Origin: an uncultured Actinomycetes bacterium
GTDB lineage: Bacteria; Actinomycetota; Actinomycetes; Nanopelagicales; Nanopelagicaceae
Length of the DNA: 49,988 nt
Direction of reading: 5' to 3'
Assembly (NCBI GenBank): GCA_937888825.1
Contig: CALBFE010000019.1
Location: forward strand, 1-49,988
Shown: positions 16,100 through 29,348 of the stretch, piece after piece
Layout of the letters: each line of letters starts with the position of its first letter
Numbering within the stretch: the first letter of the stretch is position 1
Notes under the pieces: generated by a model
What the model was told of the DNA's origin: nothing
Databases searched by the model: none
What the model saw: the letters and a program-made list of their open reading frames with translations, nothing else
Made by a program: the position numbers and the translations under genes

Positions 16100-17686
16100 C
16101 TCGGGTTTGCGTCCCTGACGCAGAAGGCCGAAGGTAACTGCGTCCTCAAGTGCCATTGCAGAGGCTGCAATAACGTTTTCATGAACACCCACGGTGTTCC
16201 ATTCACCCTTGCCATCACTTGTTTCAACTAATACGCGCGTAACAGCGCCTGTGCCCAGGCGTCCTTCAAGGATGCGGACCTTGTAATCAGTGAGTTCTAG
16301 AACTTCTAACTCTGGATAAAGCTCCTTTAGCCCAGTACGCAAAGCATTATCAAATGCGTTAACAGGACCATTTCCAGTACCTGAACAAGAAATCTGCTTA
16401 CCCTTTGCGGTTACTTTAACTTCAGCCTTTGTAAGAATGCTTTGATCTTCAGAGCGCTCAACTGTTGTTAACCAATGATCAATAGTGAAGAAAGATGGTC
16501 GCTTGCCATTCATTTCTTCATGAACAAGAAGTTCAAAAGAGGCATCTGCTGCTTCAAAGGTAAATCCGCGTGATTCCATCTCTTTCACGCGATCAACAAT
16601 GCGCCCGATGAGTTCTTTATCCCCACCAAGGTCAACGCCAAGTTCTTGTGACTTTAATTCGATGGAGGCTCGCCCGGCCATATCAGAGACCAACATGCGC
16701 ATATCGTTTCCGACAGATTCAGGATCTTCATGTTGGTAGAGAGATGGATCAACCTTGATTGCACTGGCATGCAGACCTGCTTTGTGAGCAAAGGCTGAAA
16801 CGCCAACATAAGGTTGGCGCGCACTTGAAGAGACATTTGTAACTTCAGCTACAGCGTGTGAAATTCTGAAAGCTTCACGCAATGCATTCTTTGGCAAAAC
16901 TAATTGATGCTTCTTTAACTCAAGGTTAGCAATGATTGTTACTAGGTCGGCATTACCTGTGCGCTCACCATATCCATTAAGTGTTCCTTGAACATGTGTA
17001 GCACCGGCTGCAACTGCTGCCATTGAGTTAGCAACTGCGCAACCAGTGTCGTTGTGGCAATGAATACCAAGACGCGCAGAGCTTGCAGTTAAAACATCAT
17101 GGACAACTTGGGAAAGCTCATCCGGCAACATTCCACCATTGGTATCGCACAACGCAATTACATCTGCCCCTGCTTCAGCGGCCACACGCACAACCTCTAG
17201 CGCATAGGCACGGTTGCTGCGATACCCATCAAAGAAGTGCTCAGCATCAAGAAATACGCGTTGTCCTTCTGCAATTAAGTGGCTAACAGAGTCACGAATC
17301 ATCTCTAGATTCTCATCAAGAGATGTCTTGAGTGCTAAATCAACATGGCGATCAAAAGCCTTTGCTACCAAAGTAACAGCTGGTGCACCTGAATCACGAA
17401 GTGCGCCAAGTAATACATCATCAGCAGCTTTAACTTTTGGACGACGTGTGGCACCAAAGGCTACAAAAGTAGCGTTCTTTAGGGTTAATTCTTTTTTAGC
17501 ACGAGCAAAAAACTCAGTGTCCTTAGGGTTTGCACCTGGCCATCCGCCTTCAATAAATCCAACACCAAGATCATCTAAGTGCCGCGCAATAGTCAACTTG
17601 TCATGGACAGAGAGATTTAATCCTTCTTGCTGGGCACCATCGCGCAGAGTGGTGTCATAGATATGAAATGCGTCAGAGACTGGCAT
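16097..17686 (-). CDS. cimA: (R)-citramalate synthase CimA
   Basis: Condenses acetyl-CoA with pyruvate to (R)-citramalate, opening a threonine-independent route to 2-oxobutyrate and isoleucine. The N-terminal HMGL/IPMS-type TIM barrel shows YDTTLRDGAQQEG (10-22) and a divalent-metal site in HCHND, followed by NGYGERTGNADL. A C-terminal LeuA-type regulatory dimerisation domain occupies roughly 390-520. Length 529 fits CimA; the GAQQEG variant and missing Leu-specific features argue against LeuA or homocitrate synthase. Its ATG overlaps the ilvE TAA by one base. LeuB next door can carry out the following dehydrogenation. Confidence 0.9.
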   Translation of the reverse strand: MPVSDAFHIYDTTLRDGAQQEGLNLSVHDKLTIARHLDDLGVGFIEGGWPGANPKDTEFFARAKKELTLKNATFVAFGATRRPKVKAADDVLLGALRDSGAPAVTLVAKAFDRHVDLALKTSLDENLEMIRDSVSHLIAEGQRVFLDAEHFFDGYRSNRAYALEVVRVAAEAGADVIALCDTNGGMLPDELSQVVHDVLTASSARLGIHCHNDTGCAVANSMAAVAAGATHVQGTLNGYGERTGNADLVTIIANLELKKHQLVLPKNALREAFRISHAVAEVTNVSSSARQPYVGVSAFAHKAGLHASAIKVDPSLYQHEDPESVGNDMRMLVSDMAGRASIELKSQELGVDLGGDKELIGRIVDRVKEMESRGFTFEAADASFELLVHEEMNGKRPSFFTIDHWLTTVERSEDQSILTKAEVKVTAKGKQISCSGTGNGPVNAFDNALRTGLKELYPELEVLELTDYKVRILEGRLGTGAVTRVLVETSDGKGEWNTVGVHENVIAASAMALEDAVTFGLLRQGRKPE

Positions 17687-18765
17687 TAGCAGACCTTACG
17701 TACCCAACCGTGTATATCAGGGGTTGTTCCATGTTGAATTGCAAGTAAGTGGTTGCGGATCTGCATGGTTATCACACCAGGTTGTCCATCACCTGTTACC
17801 CATGTACCCATGGTTGATTTTGCAGAACCGACAGATGAAACAACAGCTGCGGTACCGCAAGCAAAGATTTCAGTGATTTCACCTGATGCAACGCCATCGC
17901 GCCAATCATCAATGCTCAGCATTACTTCTTCAGTTTTATATCCAAGGTCCTTAGCAACAGAGAGAATTGAATCGCGAGTGATTCCTGGAAGCAATGTGCC
18001 AGTTAATTTAGGAGTGATAACTCTTGCTTCGGCGCCTTTACCCTTTACGAAATAAAGGTTCATGCCACCCATCTCTTCAACCCACTTGCGCTCTTTTGCA
18101 TCAATCCACACAACTTGATCACAGCCCTCTTTTGCAGCAGCTTTTTGTGCAACTAGCGATGCTGCGTAGTTTCCCCCGCATTTTGCTTCACCTGTTCCAC
18201 CTTGCACAGCACGGACATATTCAGTTGAAATCCAGACTGAAACAGCCTTTGATGGATCAAAATAAGCACCTGCTGGTGTTGCAATAAGAATGTATGTCGC
18301 CTTATTGGTTGGGCGAACACCTAAGCCAACTTCAGTAGCAATCATGAATGGACGGATATATAGAGATTCACCCACTTTATTTGGAACCCAACCCGCATCT
18401 TGTTTAACCAAAGCTTCAACAGTTTCTAGAAACAGAGATTCTGGCATTTCAGGTAGAGCTAAACGCTTAGCAGAGTTAGCAAAGCGCTTTGAGTTTGCAT
18501 CAGGACGAAACAGTGAGATTGACCCATCAGGTTGGCGATATGCCTTCATGCCTTCAAAGATTTCCTGACCGTAGTGAAAAACCGCTGTAGCTGGATCTAG
18601 TGAAAGTGGGCCATAAGGTTGTAACTCTGGTTCTCCCCATCCATCTTTTTCAGTCCACTCACAGACAACCATGTGATCGGTGTAGTACTTACCGAAACCA
18701 CCTTCAGCAACAAGTGCATCACGTGTTGGCGCATCTTTTGCATTGGGGTTAAGAGTAATTTTCAT
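17686..18765 (-). CDS. ilvE: Branched-chain amino acid aminotransferase
   Basis: PLP enzyme that makes the final transamination for Val, Leu and Ile. The PLP lysine lies in EAKCGGNYAAS, and the N-terminal FHYGQEIFEGMKAYR and the later EEMGGMNLYFV segments are characteristic. Length 359 fits the actinobacterial form (about 360-368). It lies three bases after leuB and overlaps cimA by one base. No strong Shine-Dalgarno is seen, so translation is probably coupled. Confidence 0.95.
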   Translation of the reverse strand: MKITLNPNAKDAPTRDALVAEGGFGKYYTDHMVVCEWTEKDGWGEPELQPYGPLSLDPATAVFHYGQEIFEGMKAYRQPDGSISLFRPDANSKRFANSAKRLALPEMPESLFLETVEALVKQDAGWVPNKVGESLYIRPFMIATEVGLGVRPTNKATYILIATPAGAYFDPSKAVSVWISTEYVRAVQGGTGEAKCGGNYAASLVAQKAAAKEGCDQVVWIDAKERKWVEEMGGMNLYFVKGKGAEARVITPKLTGTLLPGITRDSILSVAKDLGYKTEEVMLSIDDWRDGVASGEITEIFACGTAAVVSSVGSAKSTMGTWVTGDGQPGVITMQIRNHLLAIQHGTTPDIHGWVRKVC

Positions 18766-18768
18766 GGT

Positions 18769-19799
18769 TTATAGCGCTGCGACTAGCGCATCTCCCACTT
18801 CACTAGTGCTTCGTTTTTTGTCTCCGCGAGTAAGCAAATCAGCAGCAACTGCGCGCTCAACATCACGTGCAGCATCGCTATAGCCTAAATGATCAAGCAT
18901 CATGGCCACCGACATAACGGTTGCGGTGGGATCTGCAATGTTTTTGCCTGCAATATCTGGAGCGGAACCATGTACTGGTTCAAACATTGAAGGGAACTTT
19001 CCAGTTGGGTTGATATTGCCTGATGCAGCCAAACCAATTCCCCCACAGATAGCAGCTGCTATGTCTGTCAAGATATCGCCAAAGAGGTTATCTGTTACAA
19101 CAACATCAAAGCGCTCTGGGTTAGTTACAAAGAACATAGAAGCGGCATCAACATGTAAATAATCTGTTGCAACCGATGGGTATTCCTTAGCAACTTCATT
19201 GAAGGTGCGAGTCCATAGACCACCGGCACGGGTTAATACGTTGTTTTTATGCACCAACGTCAGCTTCTTACGATCACGCTTGGACGCGCGCTCAAATGCA
19301 TCACGGATGACTCGCTCTGCACCGCGTCGAGTATTCAAACTTTCCTCAGTTGCAATCTCTGCATCAGTACCTTCTGCAAGGACTCCCCCGGCGCCAACAT
19401 ATGGACCCTCAGTTCCTTCGCGCACAACAACAAAATCAATTGGGGCCTTTGTTGATAATGGTCCGGTAACACCGGGCATTAAACGTGCGGGGCGCAAATT
19501 AATATAGTGATCAAAGGCAAAACGAAGCTTCAATAAAAGTCCGCGCTCTAATACTCCAGATGGAACCGTCGGATCACCAACTGCGCCGAGCAAAATAACA
19601 TCCTTCGTCGCAATCTCATCCAAAATAGCTTGTGGAAGAACTTCACCAGTGCGGTGCCAATACCCAGCACCTAAGTCATATGAGGTGCGCTTAAAGCTCA
19701 CGTCATACTTCTTTGCAACAACATCAAGAACTTTTAAGCCTTCGTTAACGACCTCAGGTCCAATGCCATCACCGGCAATTACAGCTAAGTTGATAGTTT

Positions 19800-19803
<4 letters not shown>
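18769..19803 (-). CDS. leuB: 3-isopropylmalate dehydrogenase
   Basis: NAD-dependent oxidative decarboxylation of 3-isopropylmalate in leucine synthesis; also able to use 3-methylmalate in the citramalate route. Motifs: GDGIGPEVV near the N-terminus, [10 protein letters not shown], and [27 protein letters not shown]. Length 344 is typical of actinobacterial LeuB. The ATG overlaps the serA stop by four bases. leuA, leuC and leuD are not in this window. Confidence 0.94.
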
Positions 19804-22437
<2,634 letters not shown>

Positions 22438-22725
22438 TTAGTTCTGGTAATCGGGTTGAGTGTCGTGTACTGCTGGTGCTGTCTTATTTGGAATTATCTC
22501 TTTAATAGAAATGACATTGATCAACTTATCGAGCTGAGCAATTACTTGCTCGAGCGCATGGCCTTCCAAATTAACCACAATGTCCATCTGTGAGATGGAT
22601 GGGTCAGTTGTTGGTCCAACAGATAAGCGTTCAATGTTGTATGCACGGCGAGAAAAGAGGCCAGCAACGCGGGCCAATACACCAGGTGAGTTTTCTACTA
22701 AAACTTCGAGTATGTGTTGGGCCAT
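22438..22725 (-). CDS. ilvN: Acetolactate synthase small subunit, short single-ACT form
   Basis: Regulatory subunit of acetohydroxyacid synthase that mediates valine feedback. The N-terminal ACT domain is intact: LEVLVENSPGVLARVAGLFSRR and YNIERLSVGPT. The protein stops at 95 residues, whereas actinobacterial IlvN is usually about 160-175 with a second C-terminal domain. The stop is followed after 12 bases by ilvC, so no frameshifted remainder can be hiding. E. coli IlvN and IlvM show that short forms can work. A GGAGC Shine-Dalgarno lies before the ATG, two bases after the ilvB stop. Confidence 0.92.
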   Translation of the reverse strand: MAQHILEVLVENSPGVLARVAGLFSRRAYNIERLSVGPTTDPSISQMDIVVNLEGHALEQVIAQLDKLINVISIKEIIPNKTAPAVHDTQPDYQN

Positions 22726-22727
22726 AT

Positions 22728-24464
22728 TTATAGCTCCTGTGAATCCCAGTCAGGCGTGGTTTCACGCGCGATCATGATGTCGTCATTTGATGTTCCGGCA
22801 GCAACCATCGGCCACACCATTGCGTCGCGATGAACGCGAAAATCAATAACAACAGGTTGATCATTAATTCCCATTGCTTTTTCAATAGTTGCATCAACAT
22901 CTTCTTCTCGTTCACAGCTCAAACCAACACAGCCCATAGCTTCTGCAAGCATTGGGAAGTTTGGAACACGTTTTGATTCAAGGTTTGTATTTGAATATCG
23001 ACCTTCATAGAACATGGTTTGCCACTGACGAACCATGCCAAGAGATTCATTATTAATGATTGCGACCTTGATTGGAATATTGTTGAGTGCACAAGTTGTG
23101 AGCTCTTGATTAGTCATCTGGAAACAACCATCACCATCAATTGCCCACACAGTTGTATCTGGTGCTCCAACTTTTGCTCCCATTGCAGCAGGAACGGCGT
23201 AACCCATTGTTCCAAGACCACCTGAGTTAAGCCATGTGCGCGGGTTTTCATATGAAACAAATTGAGAAGCCCACATCTGATGTTGTCCAACACCTGCAGC
23301 AAAAATAGCTTCAGGACCTGAGATTTTTCCAAGTCTTTCAATTACATACTGTGGAGATAATGTCCCATCATTTGGTTTGTCATAACCCAATGGATAAGCA
23401 GCTTGAAGTGAATTCATCTGGTTCAACCATGGGGTTAAATCTGGTTGATTCTTTGCAAGAGCGCTTTTAAGGGCTGGAATCAGCGCAGAGATAGTGTTTT
23501 TGAGATCACCCAACACGGCAACATCAGCAAAGCGGTTCTTACCAATTTCAGCAGGATCAATATCTGCGTGAAGAACCTTGGCATTAACTGCAAATGTTGA
23601 AAGCTTGCCTGTAACACGGTCATCAAAGCGGGCACCTAAAGTAATGAGAAGATCTGCTTTTTGTAGCGCTGTAACTGCAGCAACCGTTCCGTGCATACCA
23701 GGCATTCCAAGATGCAATGGATGGCTATCAGGGAATGCACCACGGGCCATAAGAGTTGTTACAACCGGTGCGCCGAGTAGCTGTGCGAGTTCTAGTAGTT
23801 CGCGTGATGCATTTGCTTTAATTACTCCGCCACCAACATAAAAGACTGGCTTACTAGATTGCGTAATCAATGCAGCTGCATCCAGGATGGACTGATTATC
23901 TGGGATTGACTTTGGCTTATATCCAGCCAAGTTAACAGAAGTTGGATATTTAAAATCTGTCATTGCTTGCAGGGCATCTTTTGCAATATCGACCAGTACT
24001 GGACCCGGACGGCCTGTACTGGCGATATAGAATGCTTCAGCGATCGCGCGTGGAATATCGGCAGGGTTAGTTATTAGATAATTGTGCTTTGCAAATGGCA
24101 TTGTGATGCCACGAATATCAGCTTCTTGAAAAGCATCGGTTCCAATTGCAACTGAAGGAACCTGGCCTGTAATTGCAACGACTGGAACTGAATCCATTGC
24201 AGCATCTGCCAATGGTGTTACAAGATTTGTTGCACCTGGACCTGATGTAGCAATACACACACCAACGCGACCAGTTACTTGGGCATAACCTGTTGCAGCA
24301 TGTCCCGCGCCTTGTTCGTGGCGAACAAGAATGTGGCGGATAGAGCTAGAAAAAATTGGATCATAGGCTGGAAGAATTGCACCACCTGGGATTCCGAACA
24401 TGACATCAACGCCTGCAGCTTCAAGGGATGCGACAAGTGAACTCGCCCCATTCATCTGACTCAT
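22728..24464 (-). CDS. ilvB: Acetolactate synthase large (catalytic) subunit
   Basis: Thiamine-diphosphate and FAD enzyme making acetolactate (for Val/Leu) and acetohydroxybutyrate (for Ile). The catalytic glutamate is in [15 protein letters not shown]. The FAD segment lies mid-protein and the TPP-binding motif is [14 protein letters not shown] through NNES. I used the ATG at 24464 ([11 protein letters not shown], 578 aa) with AAGGGAGAAG upstream; an ATG nine codons earlier would consume that ribosome-binding site. It follows the leader peptide and terminator at 24508-24592 and is the first structural gene under that control. Confidence 0.95.
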   Translation of the reverse strand: MSQMNGASSLVASLEAAGVDVMFGIPGGAILPAYDPIFSSSIRHILVRHEQGAGHAATGYAQVTGRVGVCIATSGPGATNLVTPLADAAMDSVPVVAITGQVPSVAIGTDAFQEADIRGITMPFAKHNYLITNPADIPRAIAEAFYIASTGRPGPVLVDIAKDALQAMTDFKYPTSVNLAGYKPKSIPDNQSILDAAALITQSSKPVFYVGGGVIKANASRELLELAQLLGAPVVTTLMARGAFPDSHPLHLGMPGMHGTVAAVTALQKADLLITLGARFDDRVTGKLSTFAVNAKVLHADIDPAEIGKNRFADVAVLGDLKNTISALIPALKSALAKNQPDLTPWLNQMNSLQAAYPLGYDKPNDGTLSPQYVIERLGKISGPEAIFAAGVGQHQMWASQFVSYENPRTWLNSGGLGTMGYAVPAAMGAKVGAPDTTVWAIDGDGCFQMTNQELTTCALNNIPIKVAIINNESLGMVRQWQTMFYEGRYSNTNLESKRVPNFPMLAEAMGCVGLSCEREEDVDATIEKAMGINDQPVVIDFRVHRDAMVWPMVAAGTSNDDIMIARETTPDWDSQEL

Positions 24465-24507
24465 AGTTCTTCTCCCTTCGTTGCCTTGCATTTATAGTGA
24501 TGAAACG

Positions 24508-24531
24508 AAAAAACCCCCAGATAACTGAGGG
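24508..24531 (-). terminator. ilvB attenuator terminator
   Basis: Minus-strand arms CCCTCAG (24531-24525) and CTGGGGG (24520-24514) pair fully with one G-U, enclosing TTAT, and are followed by six T residues (24513-24508). It lies about 44 bases upstream of the ilvB ATG and 32 bases after the leader-peptide stop. Together with that peptide it forms a textbook amino-acid attenuator. Confidence 0.88.
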
Positions 24532-24533
24532 CG

Positions 24534-24560
24534 GCGCATGATCATTGTTAGATCACGCGC
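24534..24560 (-). promoter_or_regulatory. Hairpin between leader peptide and ilvB terminator
   Basis: GCGCGTGATC (24560-24551) pairs with GATCATGCGC (24543-24534) over ten positions with one G-U, around a 7-base loop. It starts two bases after the leader-peptide TAG and ends two bases before the terminator stem. It is the natural candidate for the pause or 1:2-type structure of the attenuator. A competing antiterminator pairing was not resolved by eye. Confidence 0.7.
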
Positions 24561-24562
24561 TG

Positions 24563-24592
24563 CTAAATCACCACCACAAATGTTGTGCTCAT
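24563..24592 (-). CDS. ilvB leader peptide (Val-Val-Val-Ile)
   Basis: Nine-residue open frame ATG to TAG encoding MSTTFVVVI, with GGAG about 10 bases before the ATG. Three consecutive GTG valine codons plus ATT isoleucine, placed just ahead of a hairpin and a terminator upstream of ilvB, are the hallmark of a ribosome-stalling attenuator peptide sensing charged tRNA-Val and tRNA-Ile. No leucine codon is present, so regulation should answer to Val/Ile rather than Leu. Similar leader peptides are known ahead of ilvBNC in Corynebacterium. Confidence 0.85.
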   Translation of the reverse strand: MSTTFVVVI

Positions 24593-24632
24593 GGGGATAT
24601 TCTCCAATGAATTACGCATAAGAGTCAAGGCA

Positions 24633-24648
24633 TGAGATGCACATCTCA
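24633..24648. promoter_or_regulatory. Inverted repeat upstream of the ilvB leader peptide
   Basis: TGAGATG (24633-24639) and CATCTCA (24642-24648) form a perfect 7-bp inverted repeat with a 2-base centre, 15 bases after the ilvD stop and about 40 bases before the leader peptide. It lacks a T-tract, so it is not a standard terminator. It may be a regulator operator or the start of the leader RNA fold. A TTGACT lies just downstream, but no convincing -10 box follows at the right distance. Confidence 0.4.
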
Positions 24649-24663
24649 CAATTTGAGCCAGCT

Positions 24664-26337
24664 TTACTCGCAGACCGCGCCTTTGGATGCAGATCCCACC
24701 AGTTTTGAATACTTGGCCAATACCCCGCGGGAGTATTTGTGACCCAATGGCTTCCAGCCAACTTTTCTAGCCTCAAGCTCTTTGGGGTCAACAAGTAAAT
24801 CCAATGTGCGATGAGTGATGTCGATTCGAACTAAATCGCCATCTTTAATAAATGCAATCGGTCCACCGTCAACAGCCTCTGGTGCGACATGACCAACACA
24901 CAATCCAGTTGATCCACCAGAGAAACGTCCATCAGTTAAAAGCAGAGTTGATTTGCCAAGACCCGCGCCTTTTATTGCGCCAGTAATCATTAACATTTCT
25001 CGCATTCCAGGACCACCCTTAGGTCCTTCATAGCGAATTACAACTACATCACCAGCTTGAATTGTTCCGTTCTCAAGTGCATCCATTGCAGCTTGTTCAC
25101 GTTCAAACACTCTGGCAGGTCCTTCAAATGATTCAATTCCAATACCTGCGGTTTTACAAACAGCACCCTCGGTGGCAAGTGAGCCACCCAAAATAGTAAT
25201 TCCAATATCTGTTGAGATTGGTGAAGAAACTGCGCGCAAGATCTGCCCGTCTGGATCTGGTGGTGCAATATCTTTCAAATTCTCTGCCATTGTTTTGCCT
25301 GTAACAGTTAAAACATCACCGTGAAGCAGGCCAGCATCGAGTAATCCCTTTAATACAACTGGAATTCCACCAACTTTATCGACATCACTCATTACAAACC
25401 TACCGAATGGCTTGAGGTCCCCCAGCAGTGGAACCTTTGAACCAATGCGATGAAAGTCATCCAGTTCAAGATCTACTTCTGCTTCATAGGCAATAGCTAG
25501 CAAGTGCAGAACTGCGTTAGTAGAACCACCTAATGCCATCAATATTGTGATCGCATTTTCAAATGCTTGTTTCGTCAAAATATCGCGAGTAGTAATTCCT
25601 TGGCGGATGAGTTCAACCACGGCAGCACCTGATGCAATTGCATAAGTATCACGGCGGCGATCAACGGCAGGAGGCGCAGCTGATCCAGGAAGTGAGAGCC
25701 CAATAGCCTCACCAATACTTGCCATGGTGTTTGCTGTATACATACCGCCGCAAGCACCTTCGCCAGGACAGATTGCACGTTCAATTTGATCCACGCGCTC
25801 TTGGGTAATTAACCCACGAGCACAAGCTCCAACAGCCTCAAAGGCATCGATGATTGTTACATCTTTTCCATCAACTTGGCCTGGCAGTGTTGAACCTGCA
25901 TAAACAAAAACACTTGCAACATCGATGCGAGCTGCTGCCATCATCATTCCTGGAAGAGATTTATCGCAACCGGCAAAAGTTACCATGCCATCTAAACGCT
26001 CTGCTTGCATAACAGCTTCAACTGAGTCTGCAATAACTTCACGTGAAACTAATGAAAAGTGCATTCCTTCATGGCCCATTGAAATTCCATCAGAGACAGA
26101 GATAGTTCCAAACTGCATGGGGAATCCGCCTGCATCAATGACACCTTGCTTTGATGCCTTAGCTAGACGATCTAAAGATAAATTGCAGGGAGTAATTTCA
26201 TTCCAAGAAGATGCAATACCAATTTGGGGTTTAACCCAATCATCATCACCCATTCCAACTGCACGTAACATTCCTCGTGCAGGGGCGCGCTCTAATCCAT
26301 CAGTTACAACTCCCGAGCGCGGCTTCATGTTTGGCAT
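24664..26337 (-). CDS. ilvD: Dihydroxy-acid dehydratase
   Basis: Fe-S enzyme dehydrating dihydroxy acids to 2-oxo acids in Val/Ile/Leu synthesis. Cluster cysteines are recognisable in [21 protein letters not shown] and [16 protein letters not shown]; the C-terminal half has [11 protein letters not shown] and [12 protein letters not shown]. Length 557 fits. It starts 9 bases upstream of the last coding region of gatB without a Shine-Dalgarno, and has a candidate -10 directly upstream. The ilvB leader follows, so ilvD lies outside attenuator control unless the transcripts are joined. Confidence 0.95.
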   Translation of the reverse strand: MPNMKPRSGVVTDGLERAPARGMLRAVGMGDDDWVKPQIGIASSWNEITPCNLSLDRLAKASKQGVIDAGGFPMQFGTISVSDGISMGHEGMHFSLVSREVIADSVEAVMQAERLDGMVTFAGCDKSLPGMMMAAARIDVASVFVYAGSTLPGQVDGKDVTIIDAFEAVGACARGLITQERVDQIERAICPGEGACGGMYTANTMASIGEAIGLSLPGSAAPPAVDRRRDTYAIASGAAVVELIRQGITTRDILTKQAFENAITILMALGGSTNAVLHLLAIAYEAEVDLELDDFHRIGSKVPLLGDLKPFGRFVMSDVDKVGGIPVVLKGLLDAGLLHGDVLTVTGKTMAENLKDIAPPDPDGQILRAVSSPISTDIGITILGGSLATEGAVCKTAGIGIESFEGPARVFEREQAAMDALENGTIQAGDVVVIRYEGPKGGPGMREMLMITGAIKGAGLGKSTLLLTDGRFSGGSTGLCVGHVAPEAVDGGPIAFIKDGDLVRIDITHRTLDLLVDPKELEARKVGWKPLGHKYSRGVLAKYSKLVGSASKGAVCE

Positions 26338-26343
26338 GTGATT

Positions 26344-26349
26344 AGTCTA
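26344..26349 (-). promoter_or_regulatory. Candidate -10 box (TAGACT) for leaderless ilvD mRNA
   Basis: TAGACT ends 6 bases before the ilvD ATG and includes the gatB TAG stop. No Shine-Dalgarno and no clear -35. Confidence 0.38.
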
Positions 26350-27855
26350 GCCTTCTGATTGTCCTAGATGAGCTAATAAAAGCGCACGAACTTTAGCTGC
26401 ATCGGCTTGTCCCTTTGTATCTTTCATAACCATTCCAATTAAAGCACCGGCAGCTGGTAAGTGACCATCTCGCACCTTTTGCGTAGTCTCGGGTTGTCCA
26501 GCACATGCACGCTCGATAGCAGCCATCAACGCTGAATCATCATTGACAACTTTAATTCCACGAGCTGCAATAACTGCCGCAGGCTTTCCTTCTCCAGCAA
26601 TTACGCCTTCAACAACTTGGCGAGCTAACTTATCTGTTAGATCCCCAGCATTAACAAGGGCAACAATCTCAGCCACATCTGATGCTGCAATAGGCAAATC
26701 TTTAATTGCTACATCTTTTTCATTAGCAATTCGAGAAATCTCACCTAACCACCAACCGCGTGCTTTTGCAGGATCTGCCCCAAGTGCGACAGTTGCTTCA
26801 ACAACATCTAGCACGTCAGCATTAATCATCGCTGACATTTCCTTATCTGGAACTGCCCACTGTTCTTGCAAACGCTTGCGGTGAATTGAAGGGCGCTCGG
26901 GCAAAGTCGCGCGTAGTTGTTCAATCCAAGCTGCATCTGGTGCTACTGGAACTAAATCTGGTTCTGGGAAATAACGGTAATCCTCAGCCTGTTCCTTTGA
27001 ACGGCCAGAGCGAGTTAATCCTGTGTCTTCTTGGAAGTGACGAGTTTCTTGTACAACTCGCTCGCCATTATTTAAGCGTTCAGCATGACGAATCATTTCA
27101 CCGCGAATTGCCCGCTCCACAGAGCGAAGAGAGTTAACGTTCTTAGTTTCTGAGCGAGTTCCAAGAACATCAGAGCCAATTAAGCGCAGTGAAACGTTTG
27201 CATCACAGCGAAGTGATCCCTGCTCCATTTTCACATCACTGACACCAAGTGAGCGCAAGATGTCGCGCAGTTCTGCCACGTAAGCCTTTGCGACCTCAGG
27301 GGCATATTTGCCTGTGCCAGGAACAATCTTGGTAACAATTTCAACCAATGGAATTCCTGCACGGTTGTAATCAAGAAGTGAATACTCGGCGCCATGAATA
27401 CGGCCAGTAGCACCGCCGACGTGTAGAGACTTTCCCGTGTCTTCTTCCATGTGAACGCGCTCTACTTCAATACGAAAAACCTTTGGACCCTCATCAGTTT
27501 CGATCTCAACATCAACATATCCGTTGACGCAGATTGGCTCGTCATACTGTGAAATCTGGAAGTTCTTTGGCATATCTGGATAGAAGTAGTTCTTGCGAGC
27601 AAAGCGACTAAAAGGTGCAATAGAGCAGTTCAGGGCAAGACCGATTTTGATTGTTGATTCAATCGCCTTCTCATTAACAGTTGGCAACGCACCTGGCAAA
27701 GCTAAACACACTGGGCAGGTTTGTGTATTTGGCTCTGCACCGAAAATAGTAGAACAGCCACAAAACATCTTTGATTTTGTGTTGAGTTCAACGTGAACTT
27801 CAAGACCCAAGACTGGTTCATACTTTGCTACAACATCATCATACGTCAGGCTCAT
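26347..27855 (-). CDS. gatB: Asp-tRNA(Asn)/Glu-tRNA(Gln) amidotransferase subunit B
   Basis: tRNA-binding and kinase subunit of GatCAB, which converts misacylated Glu-tRNA(Gln) or Asp-tRNA(Asn) to the amide form. N-terminal [21 protein letters not shown], then [15 protein letters not shown], and the [14 protein letters not shown] segment are diagnostic; the C-terminal YqeY-like helical domain covers about 350-500. Length 502. The ATG overlaps the gatA stop by four bases. Confidence 0.96.
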   Translation of the reverse strand: MSLTYDDVVAKYEPVLGLEVHVELNTKSKMFCGCSTIFGAEPNTQTCPVCLALPGALPTVNEKAIESTIKIGLALNCSIAPFSRFARKNYFYPDMPKNFQISQYDEPICVNGYVDVEIETDEGPKVFRIEVERVHMEEDTGKSLHVGGATGRIHGAEYSLLDYNRAGIPLVEIVTKIVPGTGKYAPEVAKAYVAELRDILRSLGVSDVKMEQGSLRCDANVSLRLIGSDVLGTRSETKNVNSLRSVERAIRGEMIRHAERLNNGERVVQETRHFQEDTGLTRSGRSKEQAEDYRYFPEPDLVPVAPDAAWIEQLRATLPERPSIHRKRLQEQWAVPDKEMSAMINADVLDVVEATVALGADPAKARGWWLGEISRIANEKDVAIKDLPIAASDVAEIVALVNAGDLTDKLARQVVEGVIAGEGKPAAVIAARGIKVVNDDSALMAAIERACAGQPETTQKVRDGHLPAAGALIGMVMKDTKGQADAAKVRALLLAHLGQSEG

Positions 27856-29348
27856 TTGCTACCTGCTAACGCTGGAATTGTTGAAAGCAATGGTGCGCCC
27901 CACTTTGAAAGCAAAGCTGCTTCAAGGGCTGCGCCTACTGAATACATTCGATCATCTTTCATCACAGGTGACATGATCTGGAAACCAACTGGTAGGCCAT
28001 CTTCTTCTGCAACACCGGAAGGTAGTGACATTCCACCGATACCAGCCATGTTCACAGGAATTGTTGCAATGTCATTGAGATACATAGCTAGAGGGTCATT
28101 AGCCTTTTCGCCGATTTTGAAAGCTGTAGTTGGGCAAGTGGGTGAAACTAATACATCAGCCTTTTCAAATGCTTTGTTGAAATCTTGAGTAATGAGTGTG
28201 CGAACTTTTTGCGCGCTGCCGTAATAGGCATCGTAGTAGCCAGATGAAAGTGCATATGTTCCAAGAATGATGCGGCGCTTTACTTCACGGCCAAAACCAA
28301 CTTCACGGGTCAAATTCATTACTAATTCAGCAGATGCTCCCTCGCTATCACCCACGCGAAGGCCATAACGCATGGCATCAAAGCGAGCTAAGTTGGATGA
28401 GCATTCAGATGGTGCAATTAAGTAATATGCAGCAAGGGCATATTCAAAGTTAGGCGCAGATACTTCAACGATTTCAGCTCCGGCAGCTGCAAGTAATTCG
28501 AGTGATTCTTCAAAACGAGTCCGCACACCCTTTTGGTAGCCATCACCATTGAGCTCTTTCACAACACCAATCTTCAATCCCTTAACGTTGCCTGACTTTG
28601 CAGCCGCAACTACTGCTGGAACTGGAGCGTTAATAGAAGTTGAATCTTTTGGATCATGACCAGCGATTGCTTCATGCAATAGCGCAGCATCTAAAACAGT
28701 ACGTGCGCATGGGCCTGCTTGATCAAGGGATGAAGAGAAAGCAACAAGGCCATATCGCGATACGCCGCCATACGTTGGCTTCACTCCCACTGTTCCAGTA
28801 ACGGCAGCAGGTTGGCGAATAGATCCACCAGTATCTGTCCCAATTGCAAGCGGTGCTTCAAAGGCTGCAAGTGATGCAGCAGATCCGCCACCAGAACCGC
28901 CAGGAATGCGAGTTAAGTCCCATGGATTATGCGTTGGACCATAAGCAGAGTTTTCTGTAGAAGAACCCATTGCGAATTCATCCATATTTGTCTTACCTAA
29001 AATAACAATGTCATTCTTCTTTAAGTTCACAACAACAGTTGAGTCATAAGGTGGACGCCAACCTTCAAGAATCTTGGAGCCACATGTTGTTGGAATACCC
29101 TTTTGTGTCATTACATCTTTGAGAGCAAGTGGTACTCCAGCCAAAGGTGAGAGCTTCTCCCCGCTTTTGCGCTTCGCATCAACGGCTGCAGCTTGAGCAA
29201 GTGCGCCTTCTGTATCAACGTGTAAGAAAGCATGCACATCTTTATCTACAGCAGAAATCTGATCTAGGTGGGCTTGTGTGAGAGCAACCGAAGTAATTTC
29301 ACCACTAGCTAATTTGCTGGCCATCTCTGATGCAGAGTTGCGAATCAT
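27852..29348 (-). CDS. gatA: Asp-tRNA(Asn)/Glu-tRNA(Gln) amidotransferase subunit A
   Basis: Amidase-signature subunit that hydrolyses glutamine and feeds ammonia to GatB. The Ser-cisSer-Lys triad is present: Lys in LALKDVM, the serines in [12 protein letters not shown] and the adjacent [13 protein letters not shown]. Length 498 fits. It overlaps gatC and gatB by four bases at each end, so the three subunits are made in coupled fashion. Confidence 0.96.
   Translation of the reverse strand: MIRNSASEMASKLASGEITSVALTQAHLDQISAVDKDVHAFLHVDTEGALAQAAAVDAKRKSGEKLSPLAGVPLALKDVMTQKGIPTTCGSKILEGWRPPYDSTVVVNLKKNDIVILGKTNMDEFAMGSSTENSAYGPTHNPWDLTRIPGGSGGGSAASLAAFEAPLAIGTDTGGSIRQPAAVTGTVGVKPTYGGVSRYGLVAFSSSLDQAGPCARTVLDAALLHEAIAGHDPKDSTSINAPVPAVVAAAKSGNVKGLKIGVVKELNGDGYQKGVRTRFEESLELLAAAGAEIVEVSAPNFEYALAAYYLIAPSECSSNLARFDAMRYGLRVGDSEGASAELVMNLTREVGFGREVKRRIILGTYALSSGYYDAYYGSAQKVRTLITQDFNKAFEKADVLVSPTCPTTAFKIGEKANDPLAMYLNDIATIPVNMAGIGGMSLPSGVAEEDGLPVGFQIMSPVMKDDRMYSVGAALEAALLSKWGAPLLSTIPALAGSK

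Noticed and set aside
24600-24628. TTGACT as the -35 of an ilvB promoter
   Set aside because: No acceptable -10 hexamer lies 16-19 bases downstream, so a promoter call here is not supported.
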